Shown here piece after piece: positions 1 to 10,899 of a stretch of 64,000 nucleotides of DNA. Position 1 is the first letter of the stretch. Every line of letters starts with the position of its first letter. The notes beneath the pieces are model-generated. The model saw only the letters and a list, made by a program, of their open reading frames with translations, made no database searches and had not been told where the DNA came from. Both the position numbers and the translations under genes were made by a program. Source of the DNA: Anaeramoeba flamelloides (Eukaryota > Metamonada > Anaeramoebidae); the NCBI GenBank assembly GCA_027625915.1, contig JANTQA010000015.1:11995001-12059000 (forward strand), read 5' to 3'.

Positions 1-129
1 AGCTTGAAAAAATATATACAAATCATTTATTTCTGGATCTTATCTTAAAGATTTGATTTAATTACTTATTTTTATTTGGTTTTATTTTTAATTCCACATT
101 GAAATACTTTTGTTTGTAAAATTTTTAAG

Positions 130-600
130 AAACAAATTACTTTTTATTTCTAATTGAATTATCCAAAATGAATTTAAAAATCCTATTTTCATTTAAATCA
201 TCTAATTCAAGTTTTTATTTCAGAAAATAGGATGTTTTTTAAATTCCTCTTTAGAAATAAAGATTTATTGGGCGAATTGGTTTGATTTAATAATTATTTA
301 TTTTCCATTAAAATGAGAAAACTAAAAATAATTATGGATCTGATTGAAATTTTTTCTAAATTTTTGTTTTATTTTGGATTGAATCTTTTTTAACCGTTTT
401 TTTGATTCCGAAAATTCAACCCCTTTATTTTGTTTTTTGATAAAGTATTCTTTATTTTTGTAATGTTTGATTAAAATATTTGAAAATTGAATTTTGAAAG
501 CAAATTTGTAAAAAAATATGTTTTGTAAAATAATAATAAAATGTAGTGGGGAGAGAAATTCAAGGTTATAAATTGTTTGGATTCATCCAAATTCAGAAGA
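130..600 (-). repeat. Dispersed repeat F, minus-strand copy
   Basis: The reverse complement of this stretch aligns by eye with 18,120-18,600 over nearly its whole length, sharing blocks such as TATTATTATTTTACA, CAAAGAATACT, GGAAAATAAATAATTATNAAATCAAAC and ATCCTATTTTCTGAAAT. Only these two copies are seen. No coding potential beyond chance A/T-rich frames. The adjoining 620-800 stretch, reversed, resembles 24,365-24,510. Confidence 0.6.
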
Positions 601-1338
601 AAAAGAAAAAAAATCTTTGAAAATAGGATTTTATCGATTATTTTTTTTACATTAATTGATTTCAACAAATTTATTTGGAAAGGTGATCTTTCATGTATTT
701 GGTCTTTTAAAAGAAAATATTTTTTTCTAATACACACCTTTTCTTGGGTCTATTTTTTTGGGTTTACTGTTTGGTTAATTTCACTCATTAGTATAAACAC
801 ATTTCTAGATCCAAAACCAAATTAATAAAACTAAAAATTGAATAAAAAAAAATTGATCAAAAAATCAAAAAATTAAGATTCAACTCTGAATTACTTTGGG
901 TTGGTTCGTTTTCTTTTCAAAAATAGACTAGCGAATGATGTTTTGGTTTCAAAGTTTCAATATCTAGTGGAACTCAAAAAATCATTTTTCAGTAAGGTAT
1001 TCACAATTAAAAGTTTTCAAAATGGTAAAATGTACTTACTTCCTTACGTGAGAGAAAGGAAATTTAATACATCGATTTTATTGGTTAAAAGAGAGAATTT
1101 CAAGAGAACCAAAATTCAGATAGAACTTTCAAATTCTAAAGTTAAAAATTTGTATTTCAGTTACAAGTGCTTTTTAAATTCTTTTTTCTTTTAGTACTAG
1201 ATCCAGTTGATAACCAAAAGTTTTTGTTTTTTAAAAAGAAACTTTGTGGCAAACAAAGTTTGATCTTTGGAGATTTAAAATTGGCAGTTGAATACATTTT
1301 TCCAAAATTTGTAAAAAAAAAAAAATTTAAAAAGGATT

Positions 1339-1806
1339 TCAAAACTTTTCTGAATACGAATACTTTGGGAAATTTTTTCCTTCTTTTTTTTTCAAATTTA
1401 CCTTATTGTAGTTTCCAAAAATCAAAGGCTTTATGACTTGATAATTTTTCACGTTACTTTTTTTTCTTTTTTGTTTTTTCTTTTTTTTTATTTTTTTTTT
1501 ATTGTTGTCAAACTCAAATAACAAGACAAGAAAAAAGTGGAAAAGAGATTTACTTTCTTTAAAAGGATAGGTTGTAATATATTTTTTGTGTTTTTTTTTG
1601 TTGCTATGGACTTTTTTTTTACATTTTTCACAATAATAGAAATTACATAACGAGCAATGGTAATTAGACTGAGGTTTCTTACACTTTTCACATTCTGGTT
1701 TAATTGGCTCTACTGGAATTTGAATATCACTTAATTTTTTGATTTTTTTAACACTGTTTTTGTGATGCTTTCTTCCTTTTTTTTTCTTTTTGGATTTGTG
1801 ATTCAT
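1339..1806 (-). CDS. Small B-box zinc-finger protein
   Basis: The ATG at 1806 opens a very basic N-terminus (MNHKSKKKKKGRKHHKN) followed, at about residues 38-72, by a zinc-binding pattern C-x2-C-x8-C-x2-C-x4-C-x2-C-x4-H-x5-H, which fits a type-1 B-box of the kind found in TRIM-like proteins. No RING is present before it, so it is not a canonical TRIM. The frame stays open to a stop at 1339, but the segment after residue 84 is hydrophobic then poly-Lys. It starts with a good donor (GTAAAT at 1553) and has a second (GTAAAT at 1401), so the 3' part may contain introns and the true end is unresolved. B-boxes mediate protein interaction; the substrate or partner cannot be inferred. Confidence is good for the B-box, low for the C-terminus. 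Confidence 0.6.
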   Translation of the reverse strand: MNHKSKKKKKGRKHHKNSVKKIKKLSDIQIPVEPIKPECEKCKKPQSNYHCSLCNFYYCEKCKKKVHSNKKKHKKYITTYPFKESKSLFHFFLVLLFEFDNNKKKIKKKKKQKRKKSNVKNYQVIKPLIFGNYNKVNLKKKEGKNFPKYSYSEKF

Positions 1807-1899
1807 TAGTTTTTAATTAAGTTATAAAGAGTATGTTATAAAAAAATGATGTTATTTAATTATTTTTTGTTTTGAATGTCCACATAATCAGAACAAAAC

Positions 1900-2420
1900 A
1901 TTTTAAAAACCTCAGTGCTTGAAATTTACAAAAAGTATTCTTCTTTTGTAAAAATTTCTTTTTGGAATGAGTTGAAATTTAGAGGATGAAAGTCAGACTG
2001 GGTTTATTTATAATTGGTGTATATTGTTGTTTGGTAGAAATGTTTTCTTTCGTATGTTTCACATATCTCCAAAAAATCTGTAATAAATATTTTTCGGCAG
2101 AATGTTTTACATTTTCTTTAAATGATCACTATTAAATAACTTTTTCATTTTGAAAACTCTCTTTTTTAAGTACCTTTTCCAAATCTTAAAAAAGAAACCG
2201 AAAATAAATCTTCCAGTATTTAATAATTCTTATTTAATACTCTCAAAAGCATTAATTTTAACTTTTTTTCAATATCAAGATTAACTCAATAATCATCAAC
2301 TCAAACCTAAAGAATGATTAATTTTCTTTGCTTTCCACATATTGGAAATCTATTGATGTTACAACAACTATTTATTGAAAGATTTGTTTAAATAATTCAG
2401 GTGTTAAGGACTATGTTTTT
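1900..2420. repeat. Intergenic; fragment of repeat C at about 2130-2420
   Basis: No gene seen. From about 2130 the sequence matches the first part of the 650-bp repeat C (2,990-3,650 and 30,775-31,440), including a shared AAGATTAACTCAATAATCATCAAC core at 2,278 and 30,968. Confidence 0.5.
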
Positions 2421-2930
2421 AGGTGAAAACAGTAAAATAATGGATAAAATCACCCTTGAATAAGTTATGAATCCAAGTAATATTTGTCCAACGAGAATTT
2501 CTTTTCGAAAAAATATGAAATTTTCACTTTTCAACAATTTTCACAATTTTTAATTGTTAGTTCATGCTAAATTTCGATTTTAATATTTTAGAATTTCCAT
2601 TTCAACTTTCGGAACTCACATTATTTTCTAGAGCTGTTCTACATATTTTTTAAATTTACTTTTACAAGTTTGCAATGTTCCCAAATTTGAAATGCTCTTG
2701 AAAATCCCCAAAAGCCATTTTTTGCAATTATCTACTTTATATTATTATCTTTTTCCTTTTCATTGAAAAACAAAGAAAAAAAGTCTTCCTTGAAAAGGTA
2801 AAGATTACCAAAAAATTTTTGTTTTTTTTTTTTTGACCAATTTCTTTGGTGTGAAAATTTTTTTTGAGAAGCGAAAGTGAAATAACACAATTACCCAACC
2901 CCCTCAAGGGTGGGAGTGTAGTCCTTAAAT
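2405..2930. mobile_element. Putative non-autonomous element, TTAAGGACTA inverted ends
   Basis: TTAAGGACTA near 2405 is mirrored by TAGTCCTTAA near 2921. The interior (about 2,470-2,780) aligns with 56,930-57,200 inside the RalGAP gene's large intron, including the shared phrases TTTTACAAGTTTG and GAATTTCCATTTCAA. No coding capacity, so if mobile it depends on another element's transposase. Confidence 0.4.
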
Positions 2931-2989
2931 ACTTTAATCTTTAAAAATAATAGAATTTTTAAGCAACTAATCTATAAATTATTTATAAA

Positions 2990-3650
2990 TCTTATTACAC
3001 AATAAATTATTATATTTTTTTACAAAGGATCACAATTAAAAATTTTCATTTTGGAATTGTTTTTTCCCAAATCTAAAAATGGAAACCAGAAAAGAGTATT
3101 CTAGTCTTTGAAAACCAATATTTAGAAGCATTTAAAAAACTATTTTAACTATTCTTAGATTTTCATGGATTTTACTCATAAATATTAGAAGAAACCCCAA
3201 AGATTGATTATTTTTAGTTTGCCTTTTATAAACCTAATTGTATTATCAATATATTTTCATTATTTCAGAAATTAATTGTAAAAAAATAATCTATTTGTTA
3301 ATTATAAAATTATTGAAAAAAATTGAATTTTTTAACAACCAATCTACATTTCGAGACAAATTTAAGAAAGATATTTTGTGACTTTGGAGTCTGTATATTG
3401 ATGACTCAACCTTTAAATTTGTTGCGAAATTCTGTTTTTTTTCTGAAATTGTTAGTTCTTTTTACGAATACAAGGATCTTTTTTAATTGATGAGAACAAC
3501 ATATATTAAAATTTTACTTATCAGATTTTTTAAAGACATTTGAATCCTCTGAGCACGAATGTGATTTACATTCAATAACATAATACTTTAATTTAAGAAT
3601 TCTCTTCAGTCCATGCTTATCTCTTTAAGGAGATAATATTTTTTGCTAAT
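2990..3650 (+). repeat. Dispersed repeat C, near full copy
   Basis: Aligns over about 650 bp with 30,775-31,440 and over its second half with 26,230-26,625. Shared landmarks are the CACAATAAATTATTA start, the AATTTAAGAAAGATATTTTGTGACTTTG block, and an end of the form GCTTATCYCTTTAAG. Non-coding. Copies differ at many positions and by small indels, so it looks old. Confidence 0.65.
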
Positions 3651-4180
3651 TTTTGTTTTTCAATTTATACCTCCTTCCTTACATTTAGGATTCTTATTTC
3701 ACCTAAGAAATATCAATAAAAAGTATAAAAAGGGAATTAATAAATTAACAGTGAACCAAATTTTGATCGATGTTCTTGGAAAATTCTTTATAAAATTAAA
3801 ATGTTACCAAAATGTATAAAAAACTTTTTCCCAAGTATTATCCTGATATCAGGAAATGTGGAACAATTGACCATTATTTGGAATAAGGTGGATTGGAACC
3901 TCTTCATTATATTAAATTGATGTGACTAAATAGGGTCATTGTTTATCTATCACTTGTTTATTAAAAAAATATTCAAACTTTTTTATTAAAAAAGCTTTTT
4001 TTAAAGATTTATTTATCAAATAAAATTCTTGGTAACTTGATAAAAAAAACCTTTATAGTTGTTAAGGCGAATAAAATCTTTTATCTGATAATTAAATAAT
4101 TTTTCTAACTTAAAAATTAGGTTTATTGTTGTCAAAATAATAAAATTTGACTTTTTAAATATATGCCTCAATATAAATTA

Positions 4181-4379
4181 CAGTCAGTTCTACTTTTAAG
4201 ACACAAACTTTGTTCGAAATTTAAGGCACAATAAAAAAACTCAAATCTAGTCACAAAATTCAAATCCTAGTAAAATAATTAGTGCAAAAAAAAAAATCCA
4301 AAAAAATGTGCATTAATTTGAGATTTTACCCTGTTTTAAATTTTGTTCAAAGTTTGTGTCTTAAAAGTGGAACTGACTG
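4181..4379. mobile_element. MITE family A, copy 1 (Tc1/mariner-like, TA target site)
   Basis: A 199-bp near-palindrome beginning CAGTCAGTTCTACTTTTAAG and ending CTTAAAAGTGGAACTGACTG, flanked by TA on each side. Inverted arms are roughly 75-80 bp, with the internal repeated phrase AATTTAAGGCACA. CAGT-type termini plus a TA duplication are typical of Tc1/mariner MITEs. No coding capacity; transposition would rely on a transposase encoded elsewhere. Confidence 0.85.
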
Positions 4380-4389
4380 TATCTTGCTG

Positions 4390-5650
4390 ATTTTTCTTGA
4401 AGAGTGGTAGATTAAAAGATCAAAGAAACAGACAATAATAAAAAAAAAAAAACACAAATATGATATTGGTTTTCTATTCTTATTTTCCATTTTCAAAAAA
4501 TTTCGAAGTCACAATAATTTTACATCAATTAATGGTTTTCAAAGAAAAACTATAATACAATTTTATTCAAATTCGAAATAATTTTAATTTTTGTATTCTT
4601 TACATAAATTTAAAAATGCTAAATTTTGGTAATATGTGATTTTATTTTAGTTTTAATACAAAAATAGGTACATTCTATTTTAAATTATTATAAGTTGTTA
4701 GGTTTTTTTTTTTCTCAAATTAAATAAAGATTTACACGTTTTTCTTGTATTTTAAAAATATATTTCTTTCGAGTCGAAAATATAGAGATTGTCTAAACAA
4801 AAAAAAAAGAATTAATAGGTAAAAAATCATTATATATTGTTTAATTCTTGAGATTTGAGTAAAATCTTTAATTTTACCGGATTAATTTTCAGAATCTATT
4901 AAATCTAAGATCTTATTGTACTATGCGAGATAAATATTAATTTAAATTATTTTTATATTTACGAATTTTTAAATTTTCTAGTCTTTCCATCTATAACTGA
5001 TTAATAATAATTTTTTCAAAAATTTAATAGATTTATATCTAATAATAGTAATTAGTATACTTTATAATTAATATTTATCATATTTTTTTTTAGAAATTTA
5101 TTATTTTTTAAGTTATATATTCAAAACAAGAAGTTCTATTTATCTCATTAAGCTCCAGTTATTCTTTTATAAATTTAAATTATGACTTGTTTTATTTTAC
5201 TTTTGTTTTGAAAATTATTCTTATGAAATGTTGATTAATTTTTAATAATTTTGGATTTTTTATATTTTTTCATCCATATATTGAGTCAAAATCTTACATG
5301 AATTCTATTAAAGAAAAATAACCCATAACTTAATTGGAAAATGTATATTGAATTAAAAATTGTAATATATACCCATTAGCTAGTTTTTTTGGTTTAAAAA
5401 AAAGTTTTATTTTCTAAATTTACCTTGTACTTTTTTAAAACAATATTGTATATGTTTTTCTTTTTCAAAGCAAAATCATAAATACTTAGTTTTGGGTATC
5501 CGCTTTTATTACAACGTATTAAAAGTATGAGACTTCATTCCAAAATATAGAAAAATTTCATAAAATATTATTAAAATTATTTCAATTTCTCGAATAAGGA
5601 CTTCAATTATTAAAATTAGATCATCTATTAAAAATTAAACATTATCTACT
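4390..5650. other. Intergenic A/T-rich DNA with a scrap of repeat E
   Basis: The stretch 4,390-4,480 weakly matches repeat E (AGATCAAAGAAACAGACAATAA). The rest, to 5,650, shows no gene, RNA or clear repeat. Confidence 0.4.
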
Positions 5651-5651
5651 A

Positions 5652-5848
5652 CAGTCAGTTTCACTTTTAAGACACAAACTTTCTACGAAATTTAAGGCAC
5701 AATAAAAATCTCAAATTAAGGCACAAAATTCAAATTCTAGTAAAATAATTTGTGAAAATTAAAATTCCAAAAAATTGTGCTTTAATTTGAGATTTTTTTG
5801 TGCCTTAAATTTCGTTGAAAGTTTGTGCCTTAAAAGTGAAACTGACTG
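5652..5848. mobile_element. MITE family A, copy 2
   Basis: A 197-bp copy with TA flanks at 5650-5651 and 5849-5850. Ends are CAGTCAGTTTCAC and GTGAAACTGACTG. It is very close in sequence to the copies at 27,587 and 30,209. Confidence 0.88.
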
Positions 5849-5870
5849 TACAAATTTAATTTTTTTTCTA

Positions 5871-6100
5871 TAGTTAGTTCCACTTTTAACACAAAAACTA
5901 TCAACGAAATTTATGGCACAATAAAAATACAAATTAAGGCACATGAAAAATTTATACTAAAAAAAAATTTGAGTACATTTTTTGGAATTTTTATTTTATA
6001 CAAATTATTTTACTAGGATTTGAATATTGTGCCTTAATTTGATATTTTTTCGTGCATTAAATTGGGTTGAAAGTTTGTATCTTAAAAGTGGAACCGAGTG
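5871..6100. mobile_element. MITE family A, copy 3 (diverged)
   Basis: A 230-bp copy only 22 bp from copy 2, with ends TAGTTAGTTCCAC and GTGGAACCGAGTG and TA flanks. The middle is longer than in other copies and the arms are more diverged, so it is an older insertion. Confidence 0.75.
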
Positions 6101-6734
6101 TATACAATAAACCCAAAGATAGATTCTATTGAAAGAATTTGTTTTTGAGATTCAATTAAAAATTTTCCGAATCGAAAAGAACAATTTTTAAAATCTAAAA
6201 GTAAATGATTTTAAATTTTAACCTAACCCACTTATCAAAAAAATTTTAAAACAAGATAACTTAATTTTATGTACCTTAAGGCGATTTTCAGGATTTTACT
6301 TTGTTATGATGTTATCTTTCCTTTGGAAATCAATCTCCAGATGGGACAAAATATTTAATTTTCCAAATTTTAACAAAAAAAAAAAATAACAATGATGTTA
6401 GATAAATTAATTTTAATTAATTATTTACTAAAAAAAAAAAAAAAAAAAAACAACTGGTAGAAAGATTATTCTCATTTGGAAAAATAATTTTCATAAAAAA
6501 AAAAAATAAAAAAATAACAAAAATTCTTTTTTAAAATTATTATTAATTCAAAAGATGTCAAAAAATATTTGATATTAACTCTATTATTGTTATTTTTTCT
6601 TTTCAGATAAAAATAATTTTTTAAAAAAAGGGTGATTGGTAAATAATAATAAGATAGAAAGTGGGAAAATCCGTCTGTTTTTAAATAGAAAATATGAATC
6701 TATTTTATTTTTTTTATGTGATGGTGGCAATTTT

Positions 6735-9700
6735 TTAATTTTGAATTTTTTTCTTTTTTTTTCGTCTTTTAGATTTTTTATTTTTTTTCCATTGTTTCAT
6801 AAAGTAAAAAATTGATCTTATTATTAAACTTCGTTCTGAGGTTCTTGTGCAAACGAGGGTTCTCGATGGTTCAATTGACGCTCTACACGCACGTGATTGT
6901 GTCCATTGTATTTTAAATCTTTGTTTTTGCTTTGGGAGGCTCAGAATAACAAGATCATTTTTAAATGAAATACTTTCGAGTTTATTTTTACCAATTCCAA
7001 TAATTAAACCATTTTTTCTAATTTTGATCCAAGCACATTTTAAACGATCTTTTTTATTTTTTTTTTCTTTGTCTTGCCTTTTCTTCTCATCTTTCATTTC
7101 AATGGCAAGAAGAAAGTTTACTCCGTTATTGCTATAATATTTTTCAAACAGACTTTTAACATTAGATTTATCAACAACATCTTCAAGAGTTGAATGCAAT
7201 TGTAAAAATTTTTTATTAGGAGGAACCAATTCTGGGTAATCGCTATTTTGAGATTTTTTGATTTTTTTTTGATTTGCTTCGATTTCAATATCTTTATTTT
7301 TTTCTTTTTGGTTCCTGTTATCATTATCATTATCATTATCATTATCATTATCATTATCATTATCATTATCATTATCATTATCATTATCATTATCATTATC
7401 ATTATCATTATCATTATCATTATCATTATCATTATCATTATCATTATCATTATCATTATCATTATCATTATCTTTATCCCGTTTATTGGATTTTTTGTCT
7501 TTGGCGTTATTTTTCCTGTTGTTAACGTCTTTTTCATTTTCCATTTGCTTTTTCTTTTCATTGATTTTTTCATTTCCATCTGAATTTATTTTATTCTTTT
7601 TAATATTTTTTAAAAATAATATTAAAGTGGAGAGGCAATTTACCTTTTCCTCTTCAGATGGGAAATTCAAAATTAATACCTTCTCTTCGTCTTTAAAATT
7701 TAATTTTAATTGGCTATTTAAATTTTTACTGACACTAATCAACAAATTTAAATTAATAAGTTTTTTTTTCAAAAGTTCATAATTACTTTTTTTTTCAGAA
7801 ATGATCAAATGTTTTTTTGTTATTTGGATCCAACATTTTTTAAATTTTTCTTTTTTTCTATCTTTCTCTTTCTCCTTTTCTTTCTCTTTCTCTTTCTCTT
7901 TCTCTTTCTCTTTCTCATATTCAGTTTTCTTTTTCGTTTTTCTTTTTTTATGCTTATTAAGTATGGTATTCCTTTTCTCATTTTCAGATTCAGATATTGC
8001 TATCATGGCATCAGATTCAGATTCAGAATCAAATTTGATCATGGATTTAAATTTATTTATATCCCGAATTGTGCTTTGGAACAGAAATTTAATTAGCCCT
8101 TTTTTGAAATAATTTTCTGAATTTTCAATTGCCTTTTTAATCATTTTGTCATATTTTTTGGTTAATTTTTGATTCTCAAATTTTAAAGTTTGAGAATAAC
8201 TATTTTTTCCCCAACCTTGAAGAGCATTAATTAAAAAAAATATTGAAAATATATAAGAATTGTTTTGATTTTTAGAATTTTGTTTTAAATTGTAAACTCC
8301 GTTCAAGTTTTTTTTTAAATAAATATTTTTCCGATTAAAATAATCAATTAATTCATAATCTTGATCTTTTCCATTGAGACTTTCGCTGATAGATTTGTTT
8401 TTTTTTTCGATCTCTTTGTCTTTTTTCTTCTTCAGTTTCTTTTTATAACTTCTTGACTTCCAATCCCCATACTTTGTTGATCTGTAATTTCCTAAGAGTT
8501 TCTGATCGGTTGCTTTGGTTGATCCATTGCCATTGCTTCTTTGATTTTTTTCCTTCTCATGTCCGCTTGTACTTTCACTTTCACTTTCGCTTTCACTTTC
8601 ACTTTCACTTGTGCTCGAGCTTGTACTTCCAAAGGGTTTAAAATTTAAAAGTCCATTAGTATTGTTCTTTGTTTGTTCTCTTGATTCGAATACATTGTCA
8701 ACATCAGAGATTAATGATTCTGTCGTTGAAAAGATTCCTTCATTCTTCTCTTCTTCTTCACCATTTTCATTAAGAGTAAATTCCTTGGAAATTCGTTGCA
8801 ATTCTTCTGCTCTTTCTAAATCGATTTTGCCCCATCCTTCTTCATCGTTGTCTTCAATGGAAAAAAAATTAGACTCCTCAGAGTCATTGGATTCTTCCAT
8901 TAACCGAGAGCTTTTGGAAGAATTTCCACTTTCATCACCTTTGTCATTTTTATTTGTAATTTTCGTGATTTGCATTTTTTTTTTAATTTTTTCAAGAATT
9001 TTAATTTGTTTTTCTTTTTCCTCCCAAAAAATGTTCTTTGATAGAAAACTTTTTTCTAAAGGATCAACATTTTCTTGAATTAAAAACGGATTTACAATTT
9101 CTTTTTCTTTTTCTTTTTCTTTTTTGTGTGCTTGTTTTTGATTTTTTTCTTTTTCTTTTTTGTTTTCTTTCTCGTCGTCATCTTCATCTTTGAATAAATA
9201 AAATTGCCTTTTTTCTCTTGAAGTCTCTTTTAAAATCCCTTTTAGTTCAGACTTCTTTTTAAGAAAAGATAAAGAATGAATAACTTTTTTTATTTCCGAG
9301 CGATCGTTTTTGAAAAATGCTTGTGGATTAATATCTTCCACTTTGGGATATTTTATGAATTTTAATGTCTCTAAATACTCATCGAAATTCTTCTTTCGTT
9401 GTTCTTGAAGACTGTTTGTGTAAAGGACTTCGTTACTTTTACAAGGGACAATCTGATTCACAATATTCAAAAGAATTAAACAGGAGCTTTTTAATAATCG
9501 ACTAACGGATAAATTTGGCTGTTGAAGAATCTCTCGTGACCACTCAAGTACCTTGTCGCTTTGGCTTTGTTCATTGCTATTGTTTTGTTGAATTTTGTTT
9601 TGTGGGTTGTATTCAATCTCTGAAATATAATAACCTTTTGGTTTTAACAACATTTGGAAAACTGAAAATCTAGAAAAAATAAATTTTTTTGTCAATACAC

Positions 9701-9766
9701 ATTTACCTTCCCTTATATTCCTCTTTAAAGAATTGTTTCACATCTAAACATGAAATGGTGCAATAC
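6735..9766 (-). CDS. CH-domain protein with two PH-like domains
   Basis: Large minus-strand gene of about 1000 residues. A 37-nt intron (9706-9670, GTAAAT...TCTAG) joins a 5' exon reading ..LDVKQFFKEEYKG to ..RFSVFQMLLKPKGYY. The exon is open to about 9766, but its upstream boundary and the start codon are unresolved. Residues about 45-155 resemble a calponin-homology fold (LLKSSCLILLNIVNQIVP; then KNFDEYLETLKFI and the closing IHSLSFL), suggesting actin or signalling-scaffold binding. A long charged linker follows with Ser/Glu, KEKE and (DN)n tracts. Two C-terminal segments, each opening W-I-x-I-x-K and closing with an amphipathic helix (about residues 640-730 and 895-970), look like PH-like domains that could bind membrane or partners. 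Family assignment is by pattern only: CH is fairly secure, PH less so. Confidence 0.7.
7315..7480 (-). repeat. Hexanucleotide microsatellite encoding (Asp-Asn)n
   Basis: About 27 nearly perfect copies of ATTATC (GATAAT on the coding strand) inside the CH-domain gene, encoding an alternating Asp-Asn tract. The array is almost free of synonymous changes, which points to recent expansion or slippage. A shorter GAAAAA/GAGAAA array nearby (7,860-7,917) encodes a Lys-Glu tract. Confidence 0.95.
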
Positions 9767-9769
9767 CTT

Positions 9770-10650
9770 TTTTATTAAATCCTTATCAAATCTCAAAAAA
9801 TGCAAAAGAGTAAAAGATAATGATCCAATTATTTAATTTGTATTTCATTCTTTTTTCAAATTCTATTTCCAACCAACCATTCTAACTGAGCTTTAAATCA
9901 TTTTTTACCATAAGGTTTTGAGATTTCTTTAGATTTAATGAATTTATCATCTCAAATAAATGGGAAAAAAGGAAGGAAATTTTTTTTAATTTTTTGTAAA
10001 ATTAATAATTTATTAGCAAAAAATGATTAATGTTGAAAACACCTTGGAGACTGAAGAAATTATTTAGTATTCCCTTCTTTAAAATTGTCTTATTTAGAAT
10101 CTGAACATTTTGGATCTCACATCAACATCATTTTTTCAAAATTGATTCTGTGAAAAAGCTCTTAATCTTGTTTGTAAAATTATGTTCAAGTATAGAATTG
10201 AGAATTATCCTAATCAAATTTGTCTTGAGTAAATGAATTGTTTGATTAGACCTAAAATACAAAACAAATGGGTAATGATTAGAACCAAGATATCCGACAA
10301 CTATCCAATAATAACGAAGAGAAAGAAATAACTAAGGATGATCATTTCAAACTTTTACTTCACAACTAGATCTTGGCCAAAAAAACAACAGAAATTACCA
10401 TAGCCTCTATTTGAAAGTATATTCTATTGTCAAAAAAAAGATAATAATAAAAAAATTTTTCACTTTTGACTATTTTTTTACTCTTATTTTTTCTTTTTTT
10501 ACTTTTGTTATCGAATACAAACACTCAAAATACTTGAATCGGTTTATAATTTTTAATACTTGAACAAAAACAAAAACCTACATATACCTCTATTAAAACA
10601 AAAACTAAAATTTTGAAAATAATAGGTTTAAAAGAGTTTTATCAGAGTTT
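9770..10650. other. Intergenic, nothing recognised
   Basis: Upstream of the CH-domain gene. It may hold that gene's missing 5' exon(s), but no convincing coding segment with splice sites was found. Confidence 0.3.
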
Positions 10651-10652
10651 CA

Positions 10653-10865
10653 AAATAAAAAGCGTGTTTCTTTTTTATATTTGCCTTAGATTAAAAAGTA
10701 GAAGAAGAAACTGACAATAAACAATATTTAATATGATACCTGTTCCTTAAAGTTCAATTATTAATAAAAAAATTTTGATAAATTAACGGATCCAATTGAA
10801 AAATGATTTCAAAAAATTTATAGTAACTTTTTAAGTTATATTTTTACCTTAAGGAACAGGTCTTT
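10653..10865 (+). repeat. Repeat E copy with a 13-bp inverted pair
   Basis: 10,653-10,775 matches repeat E: an AAAATAAAAAGCGTGTTT start, GAAACTGACAATAAAC in the middle, TTCCTTAAAGTTCAATTATT at the end. In addition ACCTGTTCCTTAA (about 10,738) is mirrored by TTAAGGAACAGGT (about 10,848), giving a 125-bp stem-loop-like unit. Confidence 0.5.
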
Positions 10866-10899
10866 AATTTGTAACAGGTACAAATACTAAAATATGTTA

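Noticed and set aside
901-1194. 97-codon plus-strand frame near the B-box gene
   Set aside because: No ATG at its start (TTG), no family match, and composition close to neighbouring A/T-rich DNA; not enough to call a gene.
7248-7583. Open frames encoding poly-Ile or His-Tyr repeats opposite the CH gene
   Set aside because: They are the antisense or shifted readings of the (GATAAT)n microsatellite inside a recognised gene.
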